Shown here piece after piece: positions 1-12,485 of a stretch of 64,000 nt of DNA. The position numbers and the translations under genes were made by a program. The first letter of the stretch is position 1. Every line of letters starts with the position of its first letter. This DNA comes from Benincasa hispida (taxonomy: Eukaryota > Streptophyta > Magnoliopsida > Cucurbitales > Cucurbitaceae): assembly GCF_009727055.1 (NCBI RefSeq), contig NC_052353.1, forward strand, positions 42,881,734 through 42,945,733. Direction: 5' to 3'. The notes below the pieces were generated by a model, which was not told the DNA's origin, searched no databases, and saw nothing but the letters and a program-made list of their open reading frames with translations.

Positions 1-1997
1 TGAACAAAAATAAATGAGGGATAGAGTTGCCATACTAGTTAAAGGCGGTCTTCAAACTTCGGAACTCAACACAGCAGAAACCTCCACCCGATCAACTAAT
101 GCTCAGTAGATGTGTCGACTGCAGCAGCACGAACAATCGAAAACTCACGTACATAGCAGGGACGACACCACCAAAAAAGAGCCCCAGGTATTCTTGGAGT
201 GAGAACCCAAAGCGTGGTCTTTGGTGAGTTTGGTAGAGGAAGGAGGAAGAACAAATTGTGTAGGCGATAAGTAAGTGGGATGGAAAAATAATGCTATCGT
301 ATAGCAAGATGCTTATCGTTTAGGAGAAACTACACGATCGTGTAGATTTTACTGAATGATCATTTAGGAAGAGGTACACGATCATTTAGCAAACATGGCA
401 CACTATACGATCGTTTAGGGAAGCTATCCGATCGTTTACGAACTAGTGTGCGATCGTCTAGGCGCGAGGTGGATGATCGTTTAGTCACAGAGCGACTATT
501 GTATAGGCTCTCGATTTTAAGCGATCAATTATGATTTCACCAACGCATTCTTTGATCTCTTTTCGGATGACCAATTCAAAATGAAACAAATTTCATTTTA
601 ATTGATCGGTTACAATAACTGACATAGTTCCCACTAACGCACGTACGAGCACTATTTTGGGTTAATTATCATATAATTAACCAATTAAAATGTTAATAAA
701 TATAATCATATTATATTTTTATCCTATAGTTTGATATCATATATCTATTATAGTAATTTATCCTCTACTTGATATAAATCATATTTATATCTAATTTTCT
801 CCAAAATAATGTATCTCATAAATTTAGTCAATTATATCATATATAATTAACCAGTCCAATTATATCATATATAATCAAATTTCCTCGTCAATTTGAACAT
901 TTCAAATAAACCCAAACACTAATTCTCGACTTTATCCAAGCTACCCAGGGGACCTAATGGACCTGTGGCTCGAAGCTTCAACGATGCGTGAATAGCTGAC
1001 TAAACTCTTTAGCCACAAGATCCATCATCTGTTAATTGTCAGGCATTCCACTAAAGACCAACAACTGAACTCTTCTTACCATAGATATATTTCTATGTCC
1101 ATCGAATATAACCAATCATGAGTACAATAACCTTTCATAAATGCTCGTAAGTACAGTTGGGCCAAATTACCGTTTTGCCCCTATAGTTACATCTCATCCT
1201 TAAGTGCCACTAATTCCTCTAATGAACAATACAACATAGTCCAACTATGTGTGAACACCTCTCGGACCAAGAGAAGGTGTGTGACGCCACATCATTCAAG
1301 CCTCAGAATCAACCCTTAAGAGAGCTATCTATCTACTTGCCCCTGTCTCGGGAAGGAGTGAATTCCATCTTGTAGCTTAGTTCCCAGCTCCCAAATCAGA
1401 CGAATCCCCAAAATGGTAGGTTTGAATCGGTGACCTGGCCACTCACACCCATACAAATCAAAGGAACGCCCTCAATGGCAGGAGTTCCCAACTCACTCAG
1501 GATTGAGGTCATGTTACCTATGGTCATCCTAGTGAAGTAAAGTCTCTGTCATGAACAGTGTTATATAACGAGACGTTAACACTTCATGATTAGGTCTTAT
1601 ACAAAATCTTTATATAGGACGCCCCCGCTCACATGTTCCCAACACGAATGATCAGGATCAGACCATCTGTGAAAAGTCACAACACTTGTGACCATTCCAC
1701 AAAGCGGGACACATCTGTAGCGTTACCAGGATAAGGTTTCCCTTCTATATCCTATACTACAGACCATTTTGGTTATCACTCAAGACATGATCCACTTGTA
1801 TGTCACCACATACATGTTTGAGTTACGTACAGATAACCAGGGATTTTATGTTTATTGGTTTGTGGTAAAGCAAATAAATCAAGCAACTGAGCAAAATACA
1901 AGATGTGAAGTAAATATCATATATTATATAACACAAGCATTCGTACAAACTGTTTACAAACTACAGGATACGAGACTTTAGGGCATCAACCCTATCA
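1..1997 (-). mobile_element. Ty1-copia-type LTR, cut by window start
   Basis: On the minus strand it starts at 1997 with TGATAGGGTTGATGCCC, the usual start of the copia LTRs in this window, and runs off the left edge. The order of blocks matches the better bounded LTRs at 13028-15090 and 50793-52852: start box, conserved tract around 1120-1210, AT-rich stretch 660-900, palindrome array 266-500, then a G-rich end near 60-250. No internal coding DNA is attached on either side, so it may be a solo LTR. No coding sequence is credible in it. Confidence 0.75.
266..500. repeat. ~22-bp spaced palindrome array (CGATCGTTTAG type)
   Basis: The GATC cores, or one-base variants, fall at 295, 314, 336, 358, 380, 409, 430, 452 and 475, mostly 21-23 bp apart. 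The fullest form is the 16-bp palindrome CTAAACGATCGTTTAG. The sequence between cores is not conserved. It lies in the 3' third of the copia LTR. A regulatory role is inference. Confidence 0.8.
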
Positions 1998-2510
1998 ACC
2001 CAATCAGACACGATCGTGTAGCTTTACTATACATTTTTCCTAAACGATCATTCAGTTTTTCCTACATGGTTATGTAGCTTTACTATACGATAAGCATTTC
2101 CGCTATACGATAGTAGAGTTTCATCTCCCACTTGCTTATCGTCTACACGACGTCTTCTCCTTCGTCCTTTACCAAACTCACCAAAGCCCACTCTTTGGGT
2201 TTTTGACATCGAGGATACCTGGGTTTCTCTTGTGGTGGTGTCGTCGTGTACGTTCGGATCGTGTTGTTGCAGTCGACATACTTGTCGAGTGCTGGTAGAT
2301 CAGTGGGAGGTTTTTCGCTACTTAAGGTTTAGATACATGAAGAGAGTTCTTCATCTGGTATGAACCTTTTTTTCCTTGTTAATTATTATATTCTGAGCAA
2401 GCCGATAATGAGTTTTAGATGCATAACTGTATGTTGAATGTATGTCGTTTGTGTTTCAGTCATTGTGAAATCGGAGCGATCTAAACCTGCTCATGGAACT
2501 CTCGGTATGA
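1998..2510 (+). mobile_element. Copia LTR 3' part, inverted relative to its neighbours
   Basis: This segment reads on the plus strand like the 3' part of the LTR at 1-1997: a short palindrome stretch (2005-2150), a block matching the reverse complement of about 60-250, and an end block with GGAGCGATC resembling the end of the LTR at 13028-15090. It lies between two minus-strand LTR pieces, so it is either a local inversion or an independent fragment. Confidence 0.6.
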
Positions 2511-3312
2511 GATCCTTCAGTGTTGACCCTTCACAAATTGCTCGTAAGTACAGATGAACCAAAATTATTGTTTTGCCCTCATAGTTACATCTACTTTTCT
2601 CAGGCTAGGAGAGGGTGTGGCACCACATTGTTCAAGTCCCGGAATCAGCCCATCAACAATTTTTCTACATACTCTAACTATAGAGAAGGAGTAAATTTCT
2701 TCTTGTGTAGTTGCATTCCCAACTCCCCAATCAAACAAATCACCAAAATGGTAGGCATATTAAGTCGGTGAAACTAGCCACTCTCACCAATGCAGATCAA
2801 AGGACCGCCTTCATAGGCAGGAGTTCACAACTCACTTAGGATTCAAGTCAAGTCACCTATAGTTATCCTGGTGAAATATGAGTCTCTTCTAGCAATGGTG
2901 TTATATAGAGAGACTATTCATTTTGTGGTCTAGTCTTATACAAACTCTTTGTATAGAATACCCCTGCTCACAGGTCTTCACATGAATGATCAAGATCAAA
3001 TCATTTGTAGCACTTTACAACAATGTAACAACTACAAAGTGGACCGTATTCGTAGTGTCACTAGGATAAGGTAGCCAGTCTTATCCATCTACTACAGACT
3101 GTGCAGGTTATCACTTAAACATGATCCACCCGTATGTCTCCACATACATGTTTAAGTTATAGAAGATAACCTTGGATCTTAGTTTATTGATTTTGTGGGT
3201 TAATGCAACTAAATATCAAATAAGATACACTTATTTTATTATATATATAAAAAGTTTGTACAATACAATTACAAACTACAAGACCACAATATTTAGGGCA
3301 TCAACCCCGATA
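2511..3312 (-). mobile_element. Copia LTR 5' part
   Basis: On the minus strand it begins at 3312 with TATCGGGGTTGATGCCC and follows the 5' half of the copia LTR to about 2511, matching roughly 1125-1997. The middle AT-rich block is absent. With 1998-2510 it could form one rearranged LTR. Confidence 0.65.
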
Positions 3313-4139
3313 GTTCATATATCTGTGAAGTTCACATATTTGTGTTTGGGGTATAGAGTTATTTAGTCTGAGTTTATTTCTGTGTTTGGGATGCAGAGTT
3401 GAGTTCATATGTCTGGGGTATCTTATGCAATCTTATGCATTTTTTTAACTCTAAATAATCTGATTGTATGATTATCATTTTTGTTTTGAAACTGTTTTAT
3501 TTAGTAATTCTACCGATATTTGTTTGAATAAAATGTAGATTGCAATTGTTCTCTTTAAATTTATAAATAATTTCTTTCTTTTTTTCCTTTTTTTTTGGGT
3601 AATGAATAACAATTAACCCACTATATTTCTTGCAGCAATATGATTAAATAAAATAAGAAACCAAAGAGAAATCGAAACCTTTGATTCCTAATGTTTCTCC
3701 ATGAATCTCATTATCATCTTCTTCTCCGTCCTATTATTGCTCTGTATTTTTACTCTATCATGAATTTTTTCTATTGAATCTCTGCATCATCTTAGCAGTC
3801 AATGAAATGTCACCACATTTTTTCAACAATTTAACTTTCTGTTCTTCCAAACTTGGAGGATCATAGAGAAGTAATCTCCATTTTTCACAAATTCTTGCTA
3901 AAAAATGTTCTAGGAAAAAAATCTCAATTTTATGGGGTTTTTGTTATATGTTACATACTTTTCAACTACATAGATACTTTTTCAAATACTTTTAACACTC
4001 ATTTGATATGCGAAGTCAATTAAATAAGAATATATTTTACAAATTCTACATATAAATATTGCACCTAGTGTAGACAAAATACTATTAATATATAACCAAC
4101 AACCCTATAATATATACTTTAACAATCATCAATTTTATA
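3313..4139. other. AT-rich DNA, nothing recognised
   Basis: AT-rich sequence with T and A runs. I see no coding frame with family resemblance, no terminal repeats and no RNA gene. Confidence 0.5.
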
Positions 4140-4720
4140 ATAATTAGAAGTGGTTGTCGAAGTTGAATATAGAAAATGATTTTCATTGAAGTTTGTAGAC
4201 ATAGGTGGTTTTTGGAACCTGAAGTTGGTCACATGAAGGTGGTATTAGATTCAACCATCGAAGTTTCGTCATTAGAGGTGGTTTTCAGCTCTTGGAATTG
4301 GTCGCGCGAAGGTGGTCGTCAAAATTGATCATCAAAGATGATTTTTGCCATAGTTTGTAGTCAGAGGTGGTTGTTGGAACTTGAAGTTGGTCGCATGAAG
4401 GTAGTATTGGAGTTGGTTGCCGAAGTTTATCGTTGGAGGTGCTTGTCGAAGCTTGGAGTTGGTCGTCAGAGTTGCTCGCTTGAAGGTGGTCATCGAAGTT
4501 GATCATTGAAGGTGGTTTTCATTGGAGTTTGTAGTCGGAGGTGGTTGTCGGAGCTTAAAATTGATCATCAAAGTTGGTAGCGCGAAGGTGGTCGTCATAG
4601 TTGGTTCACCAGGGTTGTCACCAGAGGTGGTTGTCAGAATCGGAATTGATTATTGAAGTTGGTCAAATGAAGGTGGTCGTCACGTTGGTCATCAGAGGTG
4701 GTTGTCGAAACCTGAAGTTG
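4140..4720. repeat. Degenerate GGTGGTTGTCGGAG-type tandem repeats
   Basis: Imperfect repeats alternate blocks such as GAGGTGGTTGTCGGAGC, TTGAAGTTGGTCG and CATGAAGGTGGTCGTCG. Units are rearranged and diverged, about 35 to 90 bp, so no single period holds. Open frames through it are low-complexity by-products of the repeat. Confidence 0.65.
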
Positions 4721-5497
4721 ATTCCCAGAGTGTGATAGTGATACTCCTCCGAAGTGACCAATGAGTGGAGCCACTGAAAACATTTGGATAGATGGGATGA
4801 GTTAAGGTGAGATGGTAAAATATACCAACTAAACTCCACTAACATTTAAAGTTGATGGGCCAAACATTGTGTTGGTGTATTATACCAACTCAACTCAACT
4901 TATGTTGTTGAGCAAAACATCCCCTTAAGGTCATAATAGCCCCTTTTTAATTCATGAAACCAATCAGTTGTTATGATTTGGGTGGTTATAAGACTAATAC
5001 CCAAAGCTGCAGGTTGTAGCCAATGCCTCATCCACTCAAATTTTCACTAACTTCTACATGGATCATCTATCATGAAATTGAACCACTACCACTCGACCTA
5101 GTGCAGAGGTATAATAGTATAGCTAAGTTAAGTACTACTACTAGGATCCTCCATGGTACCACTAGGTTCTAGTAAGACCTCTATGGTACCACTAGGCACT
5201 CCATGATACCGCTAGGCACTACTAGAACTCTCATGATAGTACTATTTAGGAGGCTCCTACATGGTCCTCTAAGCTACCTCTAAACTTTCATAGATCCTCG
5301 AGCTAATCTCTAGGCTCCCTCTTGACTTTTAGTCCTCCTATCTTGAAAATAATTATTGCAAGGAGATGAATAAGAAACAAGCATATTTTTTTAAGAAAAT
5401 AAACTAAAAAAGATTAATTGCTATTAATGACTTCTACAAAGTCTACAAAGTAAAATAATTAATTTCCAAGAATGACTTTATACAACGGTGTATCTCT
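4721..5497. other. Unassigned DNA with a possible short DNA-transposon remnant
   Basis: Around 4770-4925 there are repeated TATACCAACTCAACTC-type words near GGGCCAAACATTGTG and AACATCCCCTTAAG, which look like the end of a hAT-type miniature element, but I find no second end or target duplication. Around 5100-5240 short ACTAGG/GGTACCACTAGG words recur. Confidence 0.3.
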
Positions 5498-7085
5498 TAT
5501 TGGGATTTGTGCCCTAAAGTCTCATAGTATTTAATAATTAGTCATTTATTTATGCAATATTAAATTATCTATTACAATAAAAGTCCAAGATTATTATATG
5601 TAATTTTGAATATCATGTGATAGATATACAAGTGGATCATATTCAAGTAATAACCTAAAAGGTCTATAGTATATGGATAAAGTTAGGTGCCTTATCTTGG
5701 TGACAGTATAGATATGACTCACTTTATAATTGTTAAAACAATTTGATCCAAGTCGTTCATGTAGAGAAATGTGAGCGGGGGTATCTTTTACAAAGAGTTT
5801 GTATAAAACTGGACTATGAAATTTTCAATCTCTCTTTGTAAATCCATTAATTATGGAGATTTATATTTCTTAGGATGATCATATGTGACTCAGTCTTAAT
5901 CTTGAGTGAGTGATGAACTCTTGCTTGTGAAGCCTCGTCCTTTGACTTGCACGGGTGAGAGTGGCCTGAGCCCTTAGCTCAATATGCTTGCAATTTTGGA
6001 AACTTGACCAAATGGGCAGCTGAGAACGCAATTTCACAAGATAAAATTCACTTCTCCCATATAGGGTAAGTAGATGAGTAATTCTCTTAAATACTGACTC
6101 CAAAACTTGAACAATGGGGCCCATCCTTTCACTGGCACGAGAAGAACTTTGTTTATGGTTAGACCATAAACAAATTGTTCATTAAAGAATTAGTGGTACT
6201 TAAGGACACAAAGGTGATTACAAGGGTAAAATGGAAATTTGACCTAACTATAAGTATGTACAACTTGTAAAGAATCGACTTACATGTAGTGATTATATCC
6301 ATGGATATAACTTTCCCTACAGTGCACAAGAGTACACCTACTGGTCTATAGTGGTTTGCCCCATAGTTAATGAATGAATTTTAATTAATTAGAGAGTTCA
6401 ATTAGTTAATCTCGGATCATTGGAGCTTATAATATGTAGGTTCATAAGGTCCCCTTGTTAGCTCATAATGGATCAACAAGGATCAAGGTATTTAAAGAAT
6501 AATTTGAAATGTTCAAATTAATCTATGAAAAATGTATTTATAGTATTAGATATGATTAATATAAAATGTAATATAAGAAGATAGATTATTATATAATTAT
6601 TTATGAATATGACTCAAACTTAAACTATATAATATGAGAGAATTAATGTATTTGAATACAATTAAAATAATATATTAATATGAATAGATTCATATTAAAA
6701 TTATAGGTTAAGAGAGAAATTTTCATTTAAATATGATTCAAATGTTTATTTAATTAAATATGAGATATTTAATTAATAATTATTTTAATTAATTAATTAA
6801 GCTTATTTCAGTTAATTAATTAATTTTTTCTTTTAAATTAAATCTCTTTTAAGAAGGGGAGCAGGGTAGTGGAAATCATCACTTAGTAGTTTTTCACTTT
6901 ACGCTTAATACGAAAGGGTGCTCTCTGATTTGTAGAGAAGATACACACACTCTCTCAACACAAAAAGAAATAATCACAAAGAAAAGTTCTTTGCAATTCT
7001 TAATATTTCTCTCCTATTCAAGTTTTCCTCATCCTTCTCTAATGACTCCATCCTAATTATTTTAGTTTTGAGAGAACAATAATTT
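5498..7085 (+). mobile_element. Ty1-copia-type LTR, plus orientation
   Basis: It starts with TATTGGGATTTGTGCCC (first dinucleotide TA instead of TG) and follows the copia LTR block order, including GAGCGGGGGTATC and GGTGAGAGTGGCC. It ends in a pyrimidine-rich stretch near 7000-7085; the exact 3' end and target duplication are not resolved. It lacks the palindrome array and has no attached gag or pol. Confidence 0.65.
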
Positions 7086-8299
7086 ATATTTGTAAAAGTT
7101 ATCACACCCCTAAATTTTGAATAATGCTCGTCCTTGAGCATTCCTTAAATAATTCCTTAACATACTCTTAATGGACTAGCTCCACCTCTCATCATGTCTT
7201 TTAACCTACAAGCATTTGAGATTGGTGTTTGAAAATGCACGTTTGTTCCCTTTCCTAAAGAAATGTATACCCGATCCGTTATGCGACAAGCCCTTTCTTT
7301 AAAACTCTTTTTTCTTTCTAAAACATTTCCATCTTTCAAATCCAATAATGTGTTAGAAGGTTCTCTTGTTATAAAAATTCTTTCTAAATGCAAGTTATTA
7401 TTTTCTTCTAGGACTACCCATGTGTCGATTCAGGTTACTCACCTTCATTTTGGCTTGCCCCTATGGGTGTCATGCGAACATGCAATTACAAGCAAGTGCC
7501 CTACACGACTAAACTCTTATTTAAGTGTCTCAGTGTTTTGTTTTTCTTTCTTGGGCTTAGATAGTGGAGTTGAAATGCGTTGGTCTTGGTCACTACCTTC
7601 GTTTTGGCTTACCCCTATAGGTGTCATGTGGACATCCAACTATGGCTAAATGCCATTTCCAATATTAACTCATATCAAGTTGGGTTTTCCCCTTTGTGTT
7701 GATTCACTATTATGTCCAAAATTATTAATACTTTTTTCCTTTTTTCTTTTTATTTTTTTGGTCAATTAAATGAAAATAAGCATATTTTTATAAACTAGAG
7801 AATGCATAAACTCGGACCTCCCTCACTCCCAAATTTTGGAGATCAGTAGGGTCCTCATCGTTGAAAAAGAACTATAACAATGCCTTAGGAACTTCAAAAG
7901 GAGGTTTGAGTTGAGGCTTGCACGCATGAGAAATAAAAAAAATATGTTTCATTCAGTAAGGTTCTAAACTTAGATTTCAAACACCTATCTAAACATGCAA
8001 GTTACTAAACATTAGTATTATCATTGAGGTATCGAAGCTTAATGCAAGACCCAAAAGTAATAAAAAGAAAGATAAGAGAAATACTAAAGACAAATGCAAG
8101 GATCACAATGATATAAATTTCATTCATTGATAAAGAAGTTTACATGAAATTCAAAAATGTGCAAACGCATACAAAAGTTTGAAATACAAATGAAAGCAAA
8201 AGAAGGCCAACACCCCCAAATTTAACTAAGAAGCTGTCGCGTCGTCCCTGCGTTCCATTGCAGGGTCTTCATCTATGAATCTTACTAGTTTGGCAAGTG
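7086..8299 (-). mobile_element. 3' non-coding region of an outer gypsy element
   Basis: Reading leftwards on the minus strand, the region ends in a purine-rich tract (7105-7118) followed by TGATAAC at 7104-7098, the arrangement of polypurine tract and LTR start. The block near 7430-7660 holds TTTTGGCTTGCCCCTATGGG-like words also present near 20970 and, inverted, near 37320, which marks it as the untranslated 3' region of the Athila-related group. The LTR itself is lost or replaced by the copia LTR to the left. Confidence 0.5.
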
Positions 8300-8378
8300 T
8301 TATGGTAGGGGAGGAAGGGCAAACATTCCCATGAAGAGCTGGTTGATGTATTGTGTTGTGAAGTTGAATTGGTCTTGA
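8300..8378 (-). pseudogene. C-terminal tail of an ORF split by the 8379-28737 insertion
   Basis: This is the downstream half of an open frame whose upstream half is at 28738-28938. On the minus strand it continues in frame past the CTTGA target duplication (8374-8378) and ends at a TAA at 8300-8302. The joined product would belong to the outer gypsy-like element; its upstream half has a helical, Gln-rich character. I do not recognise a named domain; an accessory ORF or late gag/pol part of an Athila/Tat-type element is a guess. Confidence 0.5.
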
Positions 8379-9768
8379 TGGTAGGCCCAAAGTTTACCGT
8401 CGCCCTTCAACCCTTACTACACAAATAATATTTGTAAATAACCGAACGAACAACTTATACTAATTGGTAGTACATGCGACAAGTCCAAGGTCAAACCTCA
8501 AGGAAGCATGGGGATTAGTTCATCGAAGCTCGTTTTTAGTTAAAGTGGTAAAATGGAGGGGGGGGGTTGGTGTGGATGAAATAAAAAAGTGCGTAAAAGA
8601 AATAAAGTGCAAGAAAAAGTAAAGATAGAAACACAATTAATCGAGATGTCCTAGCTTAGAGGAATAGGTTCATCCAATGTAATTAAGATCATTGAACCAA
8701 CATATGACTTAAACTTCTTGTTTACTTAGCCTAATGGATTGGTATCCCAACCAATGGTCCTAATTATCTAATTAATCGAAATGCACAGAAAACGAATCCG
8801 CTCCATACAAATTGATAAATTGCATTAAGTTCTAGGGATGACGCTAAGATGAGTGTTTTACTTCCAACGTGTAATTAAACATTCAATGTGGTTTCTCTCT
8901 AAGTTGATGGGAGCAATATTATTCATTATAGAAAATTAATTGCAAGCCTAACTAAGCAATATTATTCATTATAGAAAATTAATTGCAAGCCTAACTAACC
9001 TATAACTTCATTTGAGATTAACCTACAATTAAATGTCACATATTACAAGTTATCTTCAAACATTCAAATTACACAACAAAATCATAAATTGTCACTCAAT
9101 AATAAAATCATGCAATTCATAAACACAAAATTCAGATTCAAACCCATAAACAAGTTCGTATACATCATAAAATTAGAATCACCCAAAATAACATTGAGTT
9201 CCTCCAAATCTCTAAGCTAAGAAACCAAAATTTTATCTTACCATGGAGGATGAGAAGCTACAATTCCACATCTACTCGATTAACTACTAAAGAAATAACC
9301 AAAAAATAAAGTGAAAGAGAGAAAAGAGGGGAAAAATTGGCTGGAGGTTGAATGTGGATGTCTATCTCTGCCCTATAACGAAGAGACTTATTTATAGAAT
9401 AGGTCGTAGTGTCGTGACACTGTAATGCAGCGTTGCAACACTGCCCTGCCTAGCGCACTCTCAAGTTTGTAGCGTTGCAACGCTACATGTAACATTACAA
9501 CACTTCCCTGTTTCTTCACAGAATAGGTAGCTTTTTCCTTGTAGCATTGTGCAAGGCTCCATCCAGGGGAATTTTTGTCCTTTCACATCCTTTTGAAGTC
9601 CGGTTACACAAATTAGCTCCTAATTGCTCCAAATTAACCCTCAATAACTCTTAACGACTGATTCTACCTCTAAGATGCTAAATAGCTATAAAATTATCAA
9701 ATAAGCACATTAAACATGTTAACGACCTAGAATTATGAAGAGGAAAATAACACATTTTTGGGCTATCA
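8379..9768 (-). repeat. 3' LTR of the 8379-28737 element
   Basis: Edges TGGTAGGCC (8379) and GGCTATCA (9768). It aligns by eye with 26669-28737 once the insertion there is removed. On the minus strand a TATA-like box (complement of TATTTATAG, near 9389-9397) follows directly after a cluster of palindromes; 9470-9485 is an exact 16-bp palindrome TAGCGTTGCAACGCTA. A small direct repeat (AATATTATTCATTATAG) lies near 8930-8980. Confidence 0.85.
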
Positions 9769-9795
9769 AACACTATCAACTTAATTCTTGATCAT

Positions 9796-11297
9796 TATTT
9801 GGAATTGGGAATCGATGTCATTACTCAACTCCAAGTTCGAACAAAAAATTAATTTATTTCCACCGATCTAAAACTTATAAAACAAATGTAGCTAAGGAGC
9901 AAGATCGGGGTCGAATCCACAAGGAGACTGTTGAATCAATCTAAGACAATTTATGAATTCCAAAAAAAAGATGTTGATTGTTTTGGTTTTGATGAGGAAA
10001 ATTAAACAAAAAGAAACAAGAGCAAGTGCAAAAAAAAAAAAAAAAAAAAAAAAGGTTTTGAGTCAAATTCAGAGGAAAATCTTGGGATTAGTTTGTATGC
10101 TTTTTATTTTCTATCCTTAGGTACTAGTTATTTTTTTTTTTCAATTATGTAAACACCTCGACCTATTAGAAATTCTAATAGCCAATTAGCCATTTTTTGA
10201 CAAAAATCTAAATCAGCTCTAATTCAGTTTAAGACATTTCCTTCTTAGCGATGCCCAAGTTAAAACTGAAAAGCATTAAGAAAGGGTTCAGTTGTCAAGA
10301 CATTCAACAAGCTGGAAAGCCATATCTTGTTGCATGATTTATTTGGAAAAGATTATATTAAGACACACATGAACTTGGCTAGAAAAAGTCTAGACCTCAA
10401 CCATGTGATCCTAATATTTGCAACTGAATCGATCAACAATGCATATGGTAGAAAGATTTTGCAAACATGAAATTCAACAAATCAATTTGTCAGAAAAAAT
10501 CATTGAATTCAATTAAAAATAAAACAAATTCCCCAAAGGGTTCACAAAAATTGAAGAAAATAAACTAGATTGCCTTTAAGAATTAAGGCATACAAACTAT
10601 CCTAAGAAAATAATTTAGCCCATAAAAGGCATAATTCAAACTACAATGATCAGAAAAAGTAAGAATCGAGGTTAACTATACAAATAATTTCTTAGCAAAT
10701 TGACTCAATCACTCAATAACTGAATAAAAAACTCTCAAATTTCTCTTTATTCAATGTTAAACTAAAATGTGTAGTGGTTGTCTTCAAAGTTGTCCTTGAA
10801 AGCTCTATTTATAAAATCCTCACAGCGTCGCGACGCTAGGGTTAAACGTTGCAACGCTGTATTATGCCGCGCGCACCCTAGGTCTTCCATAAAAGTTTGC
10901 AACATTGCGACGCTGTGTTACTATCTTTTAGCGTCAGGCTTCAGTGTCAGGGGGCATTGCAACGATGACGATGACACAAATCCGAAGCGTCGCGACGCTT
11001 TGGGTAGCGTTGCGACGCTGCCCTGGAGCTACTGCCTTTCAGCGTTGAATGAGCATTGGACTAAGGCTTAGGATGAGCGTTGTGACGCTAACGCAGGGCA
11101 AAATCTACCTTTTTCAACTCAACTTGATTTAGTTCGTTTGGACTCTAGTTTTTTCGCTGTTTTGGCTCGATTCTTTGTCTTTTCCACATGTCGGCTCCAT
11201 GAGGTTAATTCTCATACAAAATAAGACAATAGAATTCAAGAATTACCCAAATATAGGAAATTAAGACTATAAAATTAGCTCTTTTTTAGATCTAATA
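9796..11297 (-). repeat. 3' LTR of the Athila-like element
   Basis: Aligns with 19117-20550 along its length, including the shared AAGATCGGGGTCGAATCC block and an A-run (10030-10052 here, shorter in the other copy). On the minus strand, palindromic GCGTYGCRACGC words (10805-11080) come just before a TATA-like box near 10795; AAGCGTCGCGACGCTT at 10985-11000 is an exact palindrome. Confidence 0.85.
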
Positions 11298-11311
11298 AAC
11301 ACCCTCAACTT
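11298..11311 (-). other. Polypurine tract
   Basis: Minus strand AAGTTGAGGGTGTT directly precedes the 3' LTR start, the plus-strand priming site expected for a gypsy element. Confidence 0.7.
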
Positions 11312-12485
11312 AAGACTTGATTGTCCCAAGCAAGATAAAATCCAGTCCTGGATTTCAATAAGAGAATGCTCACTCTATTTAACGAATCCTTTCTCCAATC
11401 TCAACAGTCTATAGGGTCGCATGATAAATCAAACAAAATAATCACTCAATTGAGACTTTTTATAAGAAGTTTATTTTTCAATCAAAACCATGAACAAACG
11501 AGTAAACTAAGAAAGAATTTTTATTTCATTAATCGTAAAGTGCTCGAAAAAGTCTTATCCATCTCCCAATTCATCTTCCCTCTACTTTGGTTTGGTCATT
11601 ACCTAAGACATATTGATATTGCTAATCAAAGAGTAACACTATCAAGGAATGCCCAAAACGCACGCACACAAAACATAAAAGGCATTTATTTTACCTAGAG
11701 GGCAAGCTTTCACACTCCACCGCCAGGAACCTATCACTATTTTCTTGCGGGCCCTAACAGAACACAACGGAGATAGCTCTTTTCACCTCTATCCATGCAC
11801 ATAGGCACACTATTCAACAGAGAAAGGCAACTGGTATATTTCTCTTTTATTATATTTTTCTTTCACACACTAGACTTATTTTTTTTTCTTTTTCACTATA
11901 TAGTTTTACTCTCAGGAACTAAAAGTTACTCTCAAGCCAATAGGGGCCCTTTTGAGTTGACAACGAAAATCTGAGATAGATAATCAATTTCTAGGACTTT
12001 AAAGGATTTAAAACCGAAAAAAATCAACTTAGGTTTATTTTACATGGATCTCATGAAAAAAAATGTTTATAAAAGGCTTAAAATTGTGAAAATTACCCTT
12101 TTTAGAAATGGCAACCCATTGAGTGCGTCATCAATAAATCATTGAAAGAAAACAGAAAATAAAGCGAACAAAAATAGGCACACCATGACACAGATAATTT
12201 AAAAATATGCATTGTCCTCAATGCTAAGGACAAAAGAGAATGGGAAAAAAAGGAACAGAAAAACTCCCCTAGATTTTTGGGCCTTGGCATATTCATCTTA
12301 TACCACAAGAGTCAAAATTACATAGCTCCTATAAAGGAACGTAAATGTAGTCAGTCGATATTAAATAAAAATAAAAAGGAAAAATATAGAAAAGAAAAAG
12401 GAAAGAAAATAAAATAAAATAAAATTCTTGGTTGCCTCTAGGTAGAGCAACATGTAACGTCTTTTGCTAGGTGCCTAGTAATACG
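11312..12485 (-). mobile_element. 3' untranslated region of the Athila-like element
   Basis: Lies between the integrase C-terminus and the polypurine tract. I find no envelope-like frame or other domain; the open frames here are short and unlike known element proteins. Full Athila elements often carry an extra ORF at this position, so its absence is notable but not decisive. Confidence 0.6.

Noticed and set aside
266..500. CRISPR array
   Set aside because: Short palindromes with about 10-bp spacers, in a plant LTR, no cas genes; it is a different kind of repeat.
4285..4506. 73-codon Asp/Gln-rich frame
   Set aside because: A by-product of the degenerate tandem repeat.
7263..7649. 128-codon plus-strand frame
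   Set aside because: Antisense to the 3' untranslated region of a minus-strand element; related words elsewhere are non-coding.
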